Origin: Candidatus Caccoplasma merdipullorum
Lineage (GTDB): Bacteria; Bacteroidota; Bacteroidia; Bacteroidales; G3-4614
NCBI GenBank assembly: GCA_017694415.1
Contig: JADIMW010000068.1
Location: 1-61,565 of the forward strand
Reading direction: 5' to 3'
DNA: 61,565 bases
Under the pieces are notes generated by a model, which ran no database searches, had not been told where the DNA came from, and saw only the letters and a program-made list of their open reading frames with translations. The stretch's first letter is position 1. Each line of letters opens with the position of its first letter. Below, in pieces: positions 37,454 to 47,719 of this stretch. A program made the position numbers and the translations under genes.

Positions 37454-38025
37454 TGAATATAGGGATTTTTTCCGGTTCTTTCGACCCGATTCATGTCGGG
37501 CACATGATAATTGCCGAGCATATATGCGAATTTGCCGGAATGGACGAGATATGGTTTTCGGTATCTCCTCGGAATCCTCTTAAATCGGCTGAAGGGTTAT
37601 CGGATATAAAGCATCGCGTGGCAATGCTTAAAATGGCCATAGGGAACGATACCCGCATGAAATATTGCGACGTTGAGACAAAACTTCCGGTTCCGTCATA
37701 TACAGCCGATATGCTGGATGTTTTGAAAGCGGAATATCCGCAACATTCTTTTTCGCTGATTATCGGCGGAGACAACTGGAACATATTCGACAAATGGTAC
37801 AGGCACGAGTATATTGCAGAGAACTTCGGGCTTCTTGTTTTCCCGCGTCCGGGATGTAAAACAAACACTATTCCGGAAAACGGAAAGGTTACTTTTTGCG
37901 ATGCTCCCGAAATGGAAATATCTTCGACTTATATCAGGAAATACGCTGGAATGGGCAGGAGATTGAACTATTGTGTTCCGCCGGGTGTAATGGACTATAT
38001 TATTGATAACGGATTATACAGATAG
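37453..38025 (+). CDS. nadD: Nicotinate-nucleotide adenylyltransferase
   Basis: IGIFSGSFDPIHVGHMIIAEHI...SLIIGGDNWNIFDKWYRHEYI...ISSTYIRKYAGMGR. Confidence 0.95.
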   Translation: MNIGIFSGSFDPIHVGHMIIAEHICEFAGMDEIWFSVSPRNPLKSAEGLSDIKHRVAMLKMAIGNDTRMKYCDVETKLPVPSYTADMLDVLKAEYPQHSFSLIIGGDNWNIFDKWYRHEYIAENFGLLVFPRPGCKTNTIPENGKVTFCDAPEMEISSTYIRKYAGMGRRLNYCVPPGVMDYIIDNGLYR

Positions 38026-38028
38026 GAT

Positions 38029-38664
38029 ATGGACGGTTATGTTTATGGTAAGAATAGCGTGGAATTTGTAACGGTCGGTGCGGAATTTTGCGCTTTTGTC
38101 GAAAGGGCGCGGAGCATGTCGAGGGATGAGTTTACCGACAAATTGACGAAACTGCTCCCGCTGCTGTATCTTAAGGCTTCGCTTATAACCCCGGAGGAGT
38201 ATTATGTCGATTATCCGGAAAGATTCGTAACTGAAGAGATTTATAATGATATAAGGTGTGCTATCGAGAATCTGCTCGGCATCCATGATGCATATCTGGA
38301 GGTCTTCGTTGAGGATATGCAGTACAGCGACACTCCGATAACGGCATTCATATCGGAAGATATTGCCGATATTTATCAGGATATAAAGGACTTCTTGTCG
38401 ATTTATCGCCTTGGGGACGATGATTTGTCGAGAGCGGCTCTTACCGAGTGCATTGAGAGTTTTAAAGAGTATTGGGGGCAAAAAATCGCTAACGTAATGC
38501 GGCCGCTGCATTCTCTTTGCTATTCGGAGAGTGATGATGATGAAAACTATGATGAAAGAAACGATACTGAAACTCTTTACCAGGAAGATGATGATGAAGA
38601 ATGTGATTGCGGAGACGGAAAACACGGACACGAATGTCATTGCCGACACGAACACGAGCGATAA
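38029..38664 (+). CDS. DUF5063 family protein with acidic Cys/His-rich tail
   Basis: VGAEFCAFVERARSMSRDEFTDKLTKLLPLLYLKASLI; tail EDDDEECDCGDGKHGHECHCRHEHER. Confidence 0.85.
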   Translation: MDGYVYGKNSVEFVTVGAEFCAFVERARSMSRDEFTDKLTKLLPLLYLKASLITPEEYYVDYPERFVTEEIYNDIRCAIENLLGIHDAYLEVFVEDMQYSDTPITAFISEDIADIYQDIKDFLSIYRLGDDDLSRAALTECIESFKEYWGQKIANVMRPLHSLCYSESDDDENYDERNDTETLYQEDDDEECDCGDGKHGHECHCRHEHER

Positions 38665-39313
38665 AAAAACAACAAACGCTGAAGGAAAACCGGCAAACGA
38701 TAAAATAAAAATATCGAAAGAGGAGGTCGCAGCCTTGGAAACAGAGTGTTTTCCGGGACGGATAATCGTTGCACAGACTCCTGCGGATGTAAAAAAGGGT
38801 ATCGAATATCTTTCAATGTTCGATATGGTGGGTATTGATACCGAAAGCAAGCCGTCCTTTAAAAAAGGGAAAAGCAATAAAATATCGCTCTTGCAAATAG
38901 CGACCGACGAGTGCTGCATCCTTTTCAGGATAAATCTTACCGGCATTACTGACGAAATAAAGAACTTTTTCGAGAATAGAAGCATAATCAAGATAGGGGT
39001 TTCTCTGAAAGACGATTTTTTAATGCTGCATAAGGCGGCAACATTCTCGCCTTACGGATTCGTCGAGATTCAGGAACTGGTCGAAAAGTTCAATATCGGA
39101 GAGAAAAGCCTTCAAAAAATATATGCCATATTGTTCGACAAGAAAATATCCAAATCGCAACGATTATCCAATTGGGACGCGGAAATATTGAGCGATGCTC
39201 AAAAGCGCTATGCGGCTACCGATGCATGGGCATCGCTTAAAATATACAGGGCATTGTGCAACAAAGATATTACTGAGTGCTATCGAAGACGCGCCGAACT
39301 GACAAAAGAATAA
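38588..39313 (+). CDS. DEDD 3'-5' exonuclease (RNase D-like)
   Basis: VGIDTESKPSFKKGKSNKISLLQIATDECCILFRI...RYAATDAWASLKIY; start uncertain, ORF open from 38531. Confidence 0.85.
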   Translation: MMMKNVIAETENTDTNVIADTNTSDKKTTNAEGKPANDKIKISKEEVAALETECFPGRIIVAQTPADVKKGIEYLSMFDMVGIDTESKPSFKKGKSNKISLLQIATDECCILFRINLTGITDEIKNFFENRSIIKIGVSLKDDFLMLHKAATFSPYGFVEIQELVEKFNIGEKSLQKIYAILFDKKISKSQRLSNWDAEILSDAQKRYAATDAWASLKIYRALCNKDITECYRRRAELTKE

Positions 39314-39430
39314 AGTTTGTTTAACCGGTTACAGCATTATTGTGTCTCTTGTCGTCCAATTATTGTTTTCCGACAGGATTCTATTTATTATAAAGACTAC
39401 AGTCATATATTCAATAAAACCAAAAAATAG

Positions 39431-39438
39431 TATATTTG
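39431..39438 (+). promoter_or_regulatory. -7-like element TATATTTG upstream of rfb operon
   Basis: TAnnTTTG match ~80 bp upstream of rfbA. Confidence 0.5.
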
Positions 39439-39520
39439 CATTATCATACGGACAGGTATTCGGATAAATCCGACGGGGACTGACTTGTAACAAATTAATA
39501 ACTATTATTTTTGTACTATC

Positions 39521-40426
39521 ATGAAAGGTATCGTATTGGCCGGTGGAAGCGGCACAAGATTGTATCCTATTACAAAAGGCGTCAGCAAACAGTTGTTGCC
39601 AATCTACGACAAGCCGATGATATACTATCCGATATCGGTGCTGATGTTGGCCGGTATTCGTGAAATTCTGATTATCTCTACACCTGACGATTTGCCGGCT
39701 TTTAGAAGGTTACTGGGAGACGGTTCTAATTTTGGCGTCCGCTTCGAATATGCCGAACAGCCTTCGCCCGACGGTCTGGCTCAGGCGTTCATTATAGGCG
39801 ACAAGTTTATCGGCAATGATTCTGTCTGTCTTGTCCTCGGAGACAATATATTCCACGGGAACGGTCTGTCAAAGTTGCTTAAGGAGGCTGTAAGGAATGC
39901 CGAAGTGGACAAAAAAGCCACTGTGTTCGGCTATTGGGTGGATGACCCCGAAAGATATGGTGTGGCGGAATTCGATTCGAACGGAAACTGTCTTTCCATA
40001 GAGGAGAAACCTGAAAAGCCGAAATCGAATTATGCCGTAGTGGGGCTCTATTTTTACCCGAACAAGGTTGTGGATATTGCAAAAACCATAAAACCGTCTC
40101 CGAGAGGGGAACTGGAAATAACCACGGTAAACCAGACTTTCTTGTCGGAAGGGGAATTAAAGGTTCAGACTCTGGGTCGAGGATTTGCTTGGTTGGATAC
40201 GGGGACGCACGACTCTTTATCGGAAGCGTCGATATTCATTGAAGTAATAGAGAAACGTCAGGGATTGAAGATTGCATGTCTGGAGGGTATAGCATTCCGT
40301 AAAGGGTGGATTTCTGCCGATAAGATGCGCGAACTTGCAGCCCCGATGCTGAAAAACCAATACGGCAAGTATTTGCTTAAAGTAATAACCGAGGTAGAGA
40401 AAACCGGGGAAAGCAACTTGGAGTAA
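39521..40426 (+). CDS. rfbA: Glucose-1-phosphate thymidylyltransferase
   Basis: [46 protein letters not shown]. Confidence 0.97.
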   Translation: MKGIVLAGGSGTRLYPITKGVSKQLLPIYDKPMIYYPISVLMLAGIREILIISTPDDLPAFRRLLGDGSNFGVRFEYAEQPSPDGLAQAFIIGDKFIGNDSVCLVLGDNIFHGNGLSKLLKEAVRNAEVDKKATVFGYWVDDPERYGVAEFDSNGNCLSIEEKPEKPKSNYAVVGLYFYPNKVVDIAKTIKPSPRGELEITTVNQTFLSEGELKVQTLGRGFAWLDTGTHDSLSEASIFIEVIEKRQGLKIACLEGIAFRKGWISADKMRELAAPMLKNQYGKYLLKVITEVEKTGESNLE

Positions 40427-40427
40427 T

Positions 40428-41003
40428 ATGGAAATTATCGAAACCGAGATAAAGGGAGTTCTTGTTGTTAAACCGCGGATATTCCACGACAAGCGCGGAT
40501 ACTTTTTTGAATCGTTCTCGGAAAGGGAATTTTGCGAAAAAGTGATGCCGATAAAATTTGTTCAGGACAACGAGAGCATGTCGTCATACGGGGTAATACG
40601 CGGACTGCATTTCCAAAGGCCGCCGTTTACTCAAAGTAAATTAGTCAGATGTGTAAAAGGGGCAGTATTGGACGTTGTAGTGGATATACGCAAGGGGTCT
40701 CCTACGTTCGGCAAATATGTTGCAGTGGAACTTAACGAAGAGAATCATCTGCAATTTTTTATCCCGAGAGGTTTTGCGCACGGTTTTGCCGTATTGAGCG
40801 ATACTGCCATATTCCAATATAAATGCGACAACTATTATGCGCCTCAATCGGAGGGTGGTATTCTGTTGCAGGACAAAAGCCTCGGTATAGACTGGAGAAT
40901 ACCGCAGGAAAAAGCCATACTCAGCGACAAGGATATAACGAATCCTTTATTGGCGGATCTCGACAACCCGTTCGATATTAACGTGAATCTGTACTCGGAA
41001 TGA
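40428..41003 (+). CDS. rfbC: dTDP-4-dehydrorhamnose 3,5-epimerase
   Basis: GVIRGLHFQRPPFTQSKLVRCVKGAVLDVVVDIRKGSPTFGK. Confidence 0.97.
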   Translation: MEIIETEIKGVLVVKPRIFHDKRGYFFESFSEREFCEKVMPIKFVQDNESMSSYGVIRGLHFQRPPFTQSKLVRCVKGAVLDVVVDIRKGSPTFGKYVAVELNEENHLQFFIPRGFAHGFAVLSDTAIFQYKCDNYYAPQSEGGILLQDKSLGIDWRIPQEKAILSDKDITNPLLADLDNPFDINVNLYSE

Positions 41004-41875
41004 ATGTATTGGTAACAGGGGCAAACGGACAATTGGGCAACGAAATGCGCATTGTCTCAGAAATGAGTAAGGATAATTACATCTTTACGGATGTAGCCGA
41101 ACTCGACATAACCGATACTGCCGCCGTAAGGAACTTCATTTGCGATAATGATATAAAAATAGTGGTAAATTGTGCGGCATATACAAATGTTGATAAAGCT
41201 GAAGACGACCGCGAATTTGCAGAATTGCTAAACGCTACGGCAGTGGGGAATATTGCGGCTGTCATGGCTGATAATGGAGGATGGCTGTTCCATGTTTCTA
41301 CCGATTATGTTTTTGGCGGGACAAGAAACAATACCCCGTGCAGGGAGAATGAACCGGCCAATCCTACGGGCGTTTACGGCGTTACGAAACTTCACGGGGA
41401 AGAGGCGGTCATCTCTTCGGGATGCAAATATGTAATAATCCGTACGGCATGGCTTTATAGCGAGTTCGGGAAGAATTTCCTGAAAACGATGCTTGCTTTT
41501 ACCGCTACCAAACCGCAACTGAAAGTCGTATTCGACCAAGTGGGAACGCCTACTTATGCATACGATTTGGCTTCCGCGATTTTCGATATTATCGAAAATC
41601 GCAAGTTTGAGGGGAAGGCGGGTATATACCACTATTCAAATGAAGGGGTCTGCTCGTGGTTCGATTTTACGAAAATGATTGCCGAATATGCGGGTAACGC
41701 CGGATGCGACATTCAGCCGTGCCACAGCAGTGAATTCCCGTCGAAAGTAGTGCGTCCGAGTTATTCTGTTCTCGACAAGACGAAAATAAAAGAAACCTTC
41801 GGCATAGCAATCCCTTATTGGGTCGATTCTTTAAAAAGATGCATGGCAAATATTAAAAACGGGGCTTCTCTGTAA
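41000..41875 (+). CDS. rfbD: dTDP-4-dehydrorhamnose reductase
   Basis: MNVLVTGANGQLGNEMR...VSTDYVFGG...GVYGVTKLHGEEAV. Confidence 0.96.
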   Translation: MNVLVTGANGQLGNEMRIVSEMSKDNYIFTDVAELDITDTAAVRNFICDNDIKIVVNCAAYTNVDKAEDDREFAELLNATAVGNIAAVMADNGGWLFHVSTDYVFGGTRNNTPCRENEPANPTGVYGVTKLHGEEAVISSGCKYVIIRTAWLYSEFGKNFLKTMLAFTATKPQLKVVFDQVGTPTYAYDLASAIFDIIENRKFEGKAGIYHYSNEGVCSWFDFTKMIAEYAGNAGCDIQPCHSSEFPSKVVRPSYSVLDKTKIKETFGIAIPYWVDSLKRCMANIKNGASL

Positions 41876-41916
41876 CATTATATTTTTAATCACAGCAAAA
41901 ATTTCAATTCAATAAT

Positions 41917-43059
41917 ATGGAGTTTAAAAGGAATATAGTCATTACCGGTGGCGCCGGATTTATAGGCTCGCATGTAGTACGCCTTTTCGTAAATAAATAT
42001 CCCGATTACCGTATCATAAATCTGGACAAACTGACTTATGCAGGTAATCTTGCAAACCTGAAGGATATTGAAAAGAAGGACAACTATACATTCGTAAAAG
42101 CCGATATCTGCGACTTCGACTCTATAATGTCGCTTATGAAACAGTATAGTGTGGACGGCATAATTCATCTTGCGGCAGAGAGCCATGTGGACCGCTCGAT
42201 AAAAGACCCTTTTACTTTTGCCCGCACAAACGTAATGGGAACGCTGAGTTTGCTGCAAGCGGCCAAACTATATTGGGAATCTCTTCCTGAAAAATATGAA
42301 GGGAAACGCTTTTATCATATCTCAACCGACGAGGTTTACGGAGCTCTGGAACTAACCAACCCGGAAGGTGTAAAACCGCCGTTCTCGACAACGGCATCAT
42401 CGGCGGAACATCACCTTGCTTACGGTACTGAATTTTTCCGCGAAGATACGAAATACAATCCGCACAGTCCTTATTCGGCGTCGAAAGCAAGCAGCGACCA
42501 TTTTGTCCGCGCCTTTCACGATACGTACGGTATGCCGACAATAGTTACGAACTGCTCGAACAACTACGGGCCTTACCAGTTCCCCGAGAAACTGATTCCT
42601 CTGTTCATAAACAATATCAGGCATAAAAAACCTCTTCCGGTATATGGTAAGGGCGAAAATGTCCGCGACTGGCTCTTTGTGGAGGACCATGCCCGCGCCA
42701 TAGATTTGATATTCCACGAAGGCAAAGTTGCCGAGACTTACAATATCGGGGGATTTAACGAATGGAAAAACATAGATATTATAAAGGTGGTTATCAATAC
42801 CGTGGATAGGTTATTGGGGCGCAAAGAGGACGAAGACATGAACCTCATCACTTTCGTAACCGACCGCGCCGGCCACGATATGCGCTATGCCATAGATTCT
42901 TCCAAACTGCAAAAGGAATTGGGCTGGGAACCGAGTCTGCAGTTTGAGGAAGGAATCGAAAAGACCGTCCGCTGGTATCTCGATAATCAGGAGTGGATGG
43001 ACAACATCACTTCGGGCGAGTATGAAAAATACTACGACGACATGTATAAGAACAGATAA
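41917..43059 (+). CDS. rfbB: dTDP-glucose 4,6-dehydratase
   Basis: IVITGGAGFIGSHVVRLFVNKYPDYRIINLDKLTYAGNL...SPYSASKASSDHFVRAFHDTYG. Confidence 0.97.
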   Translation: MEFKRNIVITGGAGFIGSHVVRLFVNKYPDYRIINLDKLTYAGNLANLKDIEKKDNYTFVKADICDFDSIMSLMKQYSVDGIIHLAAESHVDRSIKDPFTFARTNVMGTLSLLQAAKLYWESLPEKYEGKRFYHISTDEVYGALELTNPEGVKPPFSTTASSAEHHLAYGTEFFREDTKYNPHSPYSASKASSDHFVRAFHDTYGMPTIVTNCSNNYGPYQFPEKLIPLFINNIRHKKPLPVYGKGENVRDWLFVEDHARAIDLIFHEGKVAETYNIGGFNEWKNIDIIKVVINTVDRLLGRKEDEDMNLITFVTDRAGHDMRYAIDSSKLQKELGWEPSLQFEEGIEKTVRWYLDNQEWMDNITSGEYEKYYDDMYKNR

Positions 43060-43078
43060 CTGATATCTTTTCCATAAT

Positions 43079-43125
43079 AAGCGAGGAGGCGGGATTGTTG
43101 TACTTAGAATCCCGCCTCCTCGCTT
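43079..43125. terminator. Strong bidirectional terminator hairpin
   Basis: AAGCGAGGAGGCGGGATT / AATCCCGCCTCCTCGCTT, perfect 18-bp arms. Confidence 0.9.
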
Positions 43126-43144
43126 GTTCGGGGAAAGGTGCTTG

Positions 43145-44311
43145 TCAGTTATTCAACAACTGATTCAGTTTTATATCTACCTCTTCAAGAGTTCCGTCGA
43201 AAACTATTATGGTACCGTCGGGGTTTATCAGGGTATAACTCGGTATAGAGTTTATTTGATACCGCAATGTTACATTACTGTCCCACCCTTTCAAATCGGC
43301 AAGATTGGTCCAATACATTCTGTTCTTTTTTATCGCTTTGACCCACTCGTCGGATATGGTATCTATTGATATGGAGAGCAGCTCTACTCCTCTACTGCCG
43401 TATTTTTTCGCCACAGACTTTAAGTCGTAAATTTCCACAACCGACGGAACTGACCACGATGCCCATACGTTTATAATCGAGAAGTTTCCTTTTCCGATAT
43501 ATTCGGACAAGTTGTGCATTTCACCGTCATTATTGTCAAGTAATTTTACATCTGGAATTTTTTGTCCTGCACTGATATTGTTGCGGCGTTTTAACGACTC
43601 GTCGATAGATGCTATCCCGTCCAACAAGAAAAATTCGTCCTTGGCATCGGACAATACCGTTTTCTTCTGCTCGTTCGACAATATATATCTGTTTTCAAGC
43701 AGTATATATCCGCCCAATACGTTATCGTTGTTTTTATCGACTACATCGACTATATATTCTGATTCGGCTTTTTCTATCGACTTGTACTGTTCAAGAAAAG
43801 AGTTCTCCTTCTCTTTTGTCATTTTTTGTAACGAATCTCTATATGTGGCGTGTAGTGCTGCTTTTTTTGAATCGAATTCGATTTTTTTCTGCCGATATTT
43901 ATTGAGTTCGTCATTCAGCGGAGTACCTGATACATACATTCCGCTGTCGCTAATTGTCGCTCCTATGCGTCCGTTCTCGAGTATGAACGGCCGGGGCACA
44001 TACGTCGGATGTACACCGCGCAACGGTATCAGGAATTTTATCTGCGGTTTGTCCTGTATGCCGGTAAATACGAACGTACTGTCGGATATAACCGTACTGT
44101 CGGCATATACCAACGTGTTGCCTTCCAGTCCTGCGAGGTATATCAGACTCCCTTCCATATCTGCTCCTGTTACCTTTCCGTATATCTCGAATTCCTGCTT
44201 GTCGCCGCGATTGCAGGCGACTGTCATGAATATCACGAGCATACAGGAAATTGTTTTCGCCATACCGGACATGATGTTCTTTTGCAATATCGTTTTTTTT
44301 TCTTTTGCCAT
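43145..44311 (-). CDS. TlpA/thioredoxin-like protein with DUF4369-like N-terminus
   Basis: EFEIYGKVTGADMEGSLIYLAGLEGNT... and NFSIINVWASWSVPSVVEIYDLK; active-site CxxC is degenerate (WSVPS). Confidence 0.8.
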   Translation of the reverse strand: MAKEKKTILQKNIMSGMAKTISCMLVIFMTVACNRGDKQEFEIYGKVTGADMEGSLIYLAGLEGNTLVYADSTVISDSTFVFTGIQDKPQIKFLIPLRGVHPTYVPRPFILENGRIGATISDSGMYVSGTPLNDELNKYRQKKIEFDSKKAALHATYRDSLQKMTKEKENSFLEQYKSIEKAESEYIVDVVDKNNDNVLGGYILLENRYILSNEQKKTVLSDAKDEFFLLDGIASIDESLKRRNNISAGQKIPDVKLLDNNDGEMHNLSEYIGKGNFSIINVWASWSVPSVVEIYDLKSVAKKYGSRGVELLSISIDTISDEWVKAIKKNRMYWTNLADLKGWDSNVTLRYQINSIPSYTLINPDGTIIVFDGTLEEVDIKLNQLLNN

Positions 44312-44330
44312 ACTCCGATATATCTTTTTC

Positions 44331-44825
44331 TCACTTCCTGTTCAATTCTATTACTTCCATATCTTTGAATGATTCTCCGTCGATTGTGAAACAGAGTATC
44401 GTCCTTACGCACTGGGCTCCGTAGATGCCGGCCGCCCCGGGGTTTATATGCAGCAAGTCCAGCGATTCGTCGTACATCACTTTCAGGATATGCGAGTGGC
44501 CCGAAACGAAAAGACGCGGGGGATTCCTGAATATCTCCGGTTTTACTTCCGGAGCATACCGTCCGGGATAGCCACCAATATGCGTCATCCATACCGATAC
44601 GTTCTCTATCTCGAAACGCTGATGTTTGGGGCATATACCTCTTATATCTTGTCCGTCTATATTTCCATATACCGCACGCAACGGTTTTATCTCCTGCAAC
44701 CGCCGTATTATCTCCATAGACCCTATATCGCCGCTATGCCATATCTCATCGCATTGAGAAAAGTATTTTGCATAGCGGTCGTCCCAATATCCGTGGGTAT
44801 CGGATAGAACTCCTATTCTGACCAT
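44331..44825 (-). CDS. YfcE/MJ0936-type metallophosphoesterase
   Basis: MVRIGVLSDTHGYWDDR...IWHSGDIGSMEII...VYGNIDGQDIR...FVSGHSHI. Confidence 0.92.
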   Translation of the reverse strand: MVRIGVLSDTHGYWDDRYAKYFSQCDEIWHSGDIGSMEIIRRLQEIKPLRAVYGNIDGQDIRGICPKHQRFEIENVSVWMTHIGGYPGRYAPEVKPEIFRNPPRLFVSGHSHILKVMYDESLDLLHINPGAAGIYGAQCVRTILCFTIDGESFKDMEVIELNRK

Positions 44826-44836
44826 ATTCAGGGTTG

Positions 44837-45394
44837 TTAGAATGACAATTGTTTTATTGCGCGTGCCGGATTTCCGACAGCGACACAATTGTCGGGTATA
44901 TCTTTTACTACGACACTGCCCGCTCCTATCGTTACATTGTTGCCTATGGTTACACCGGGGCATATCGTTACACTGCCGCCTATCCATACGTTGTCGCCTA
45001 TGGTTACTCCCCTGCTCCATTCTATTGCGCGGTTACGTTCTACGGGATTGAGGGGATGGCACGCGGTATATATGCTTACGTTCGGACCGATAAAGGCATT
45101 TTTTCCTATCTTTACGACACCTTCGTCGAGAACGGTAAATCCGAAGTTTGCAAAGAAATCTTCTCCTACAATTATATTTTTTCCGTAATCGCAATAAAAC
45201 GGCTGCAATATGGTAAAGCGTTCGCCATGCGCCCCCAACAGTTCGTCCAACATCCGACGCATCGTTTCTTTGTCGGACGGGAGCAGCATGTTGTATTTGT
45301 GCAGGAGCATCTTTACGTTTGTCAGTTCTTCTACCAGTTCGGGTGAAGAAGCTGTATATGGGAGTCCTGCCAGCATTTTTTCTCGTTCTGTCAT
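44837..45394 (-). CDS. Maltose/sugar O-acetyltransferase family (left-handed beta helix)
   Basis: MTEREKMLAGLPYTASSPELVEEL...PFYCDYGKNIIVGEDFFANFGFTVLDE...GVTIGDNVWIGGSVTICPGVTIGNN. Confidence 0.93.
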   Translation of the reverse strand: MTEREKMLAGLPYTASSPELVEELTNVKMLLHKYNMLLPSDKETMRRMLDELLGAHGERFTILQPFYCDYGKNIIVGEDFFANFGFTVLDEGVVKIGKNAFIGPNVSIYTACHPLNPVERNRAIEWSRGVTIGDNVWIGGSVTICPGVTIGNNVTIGAGSVVVKDIPDNCVAVGNPARAIKQLSF

Positions 45395-45444
45395 ATATGG
45401 ATGATTTGTGCCGCTAATTTACAAAACCGACGGTAGAGAGACAA

Positions 45445-45492
45445 AAAAATAGCCCGACCTCTTTTACCTGTCCGGTATAAAAAAGTCGGGTA
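45445..45492 (-). terminator. groEL terminator
   Basis: CCCGAC / GTCGGG stem with T-run on the minus strand. Confidence 0.65.
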
Positions 45493-45537
45493 TTTTTCAG
45501 GCTCTGCCTTATAGAGCCGTCTGGTGTGGAACCGGTA

Positions 45538-47187
<1,650 letters not shown>

Positions 47188-47209
47188 TTATTTTATTATT
47201 CCAAATTTA

Positions 47210-47482
47210 TTATTTCAATACAGCCAATATGTCAGACTGACGCATGATAAGATATTTTACTCCGTCGAATTCGACTTCCGTTCCGGAATATTTGCCGTAA
47301 AGTACGGTATCTCCCTCCTTTACAACCATTTCTTCGTCTTTAGTTCCGTTTCCGGTTGCGATAACTTCGCCCTGCAACGGTTTCTCTTTAGCCGAGTCGG
47401 GGATTATAATGCCACCTACTGTCTTCTCTTCTGCAGGTGCGGGTTTTACCAGCACTCTGTCTGCTGACGGTTTGATATTCAT
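47210..47482 (-). CDS. groES: 10-kDa chaperonin GroES
   Basis: [44 protein letters not shown]. Confidence 0.98.
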   Translation of the reverse strand: MNIKPSADRVLVKPAPAEEKTVGGIIIPDSAKEKPLQGEVIATGNGTKDEEMVVKEGDTVLYGKYSGTEVEFDGVKYLIMRQSDILAVLK

Positions 47483-47555
47483 TTTGTTTCTATTTTAAAG
47501 TTAGTAATTTTAATTTCCTTTTGCCGTACTTCTTTTGTACGGCTGCTTTTTGTAT

Positions 47556-47572
47556 TGCCAATTTTGTGCCAA
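47556..47572 (-). promoter_or_regulatory. Sigma-54-like -24/-12 element upstream of groES
   Basis: Minus-strand TTGGCACAAAATTGGCA, about 15/17 match to YTGGCACGRNNNTTGCW with GG-N10-GC spacing. Confidence 0.35.
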
Positions 47573-47719
47573 ACATTAAAGGGGGCTCAAATATGACAAA
47601 ACGACAGACTTATTTGATACGGAGACTGACAAGTTTGCAAGTCCGATATCGGAAGTCGGTTGTGTTTTATCTCATTATTTAGACTTCATGTCGAGGATTG
47701 TGCTAAATTTGCATTCGTT

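Noticed and set aside
43145-44311. TlpA-like protein considered as an active disulfide reductase
   Set aside because: The CxxC motif position reads WASWSVPSV, so classical thioredoxin activity is not supported.
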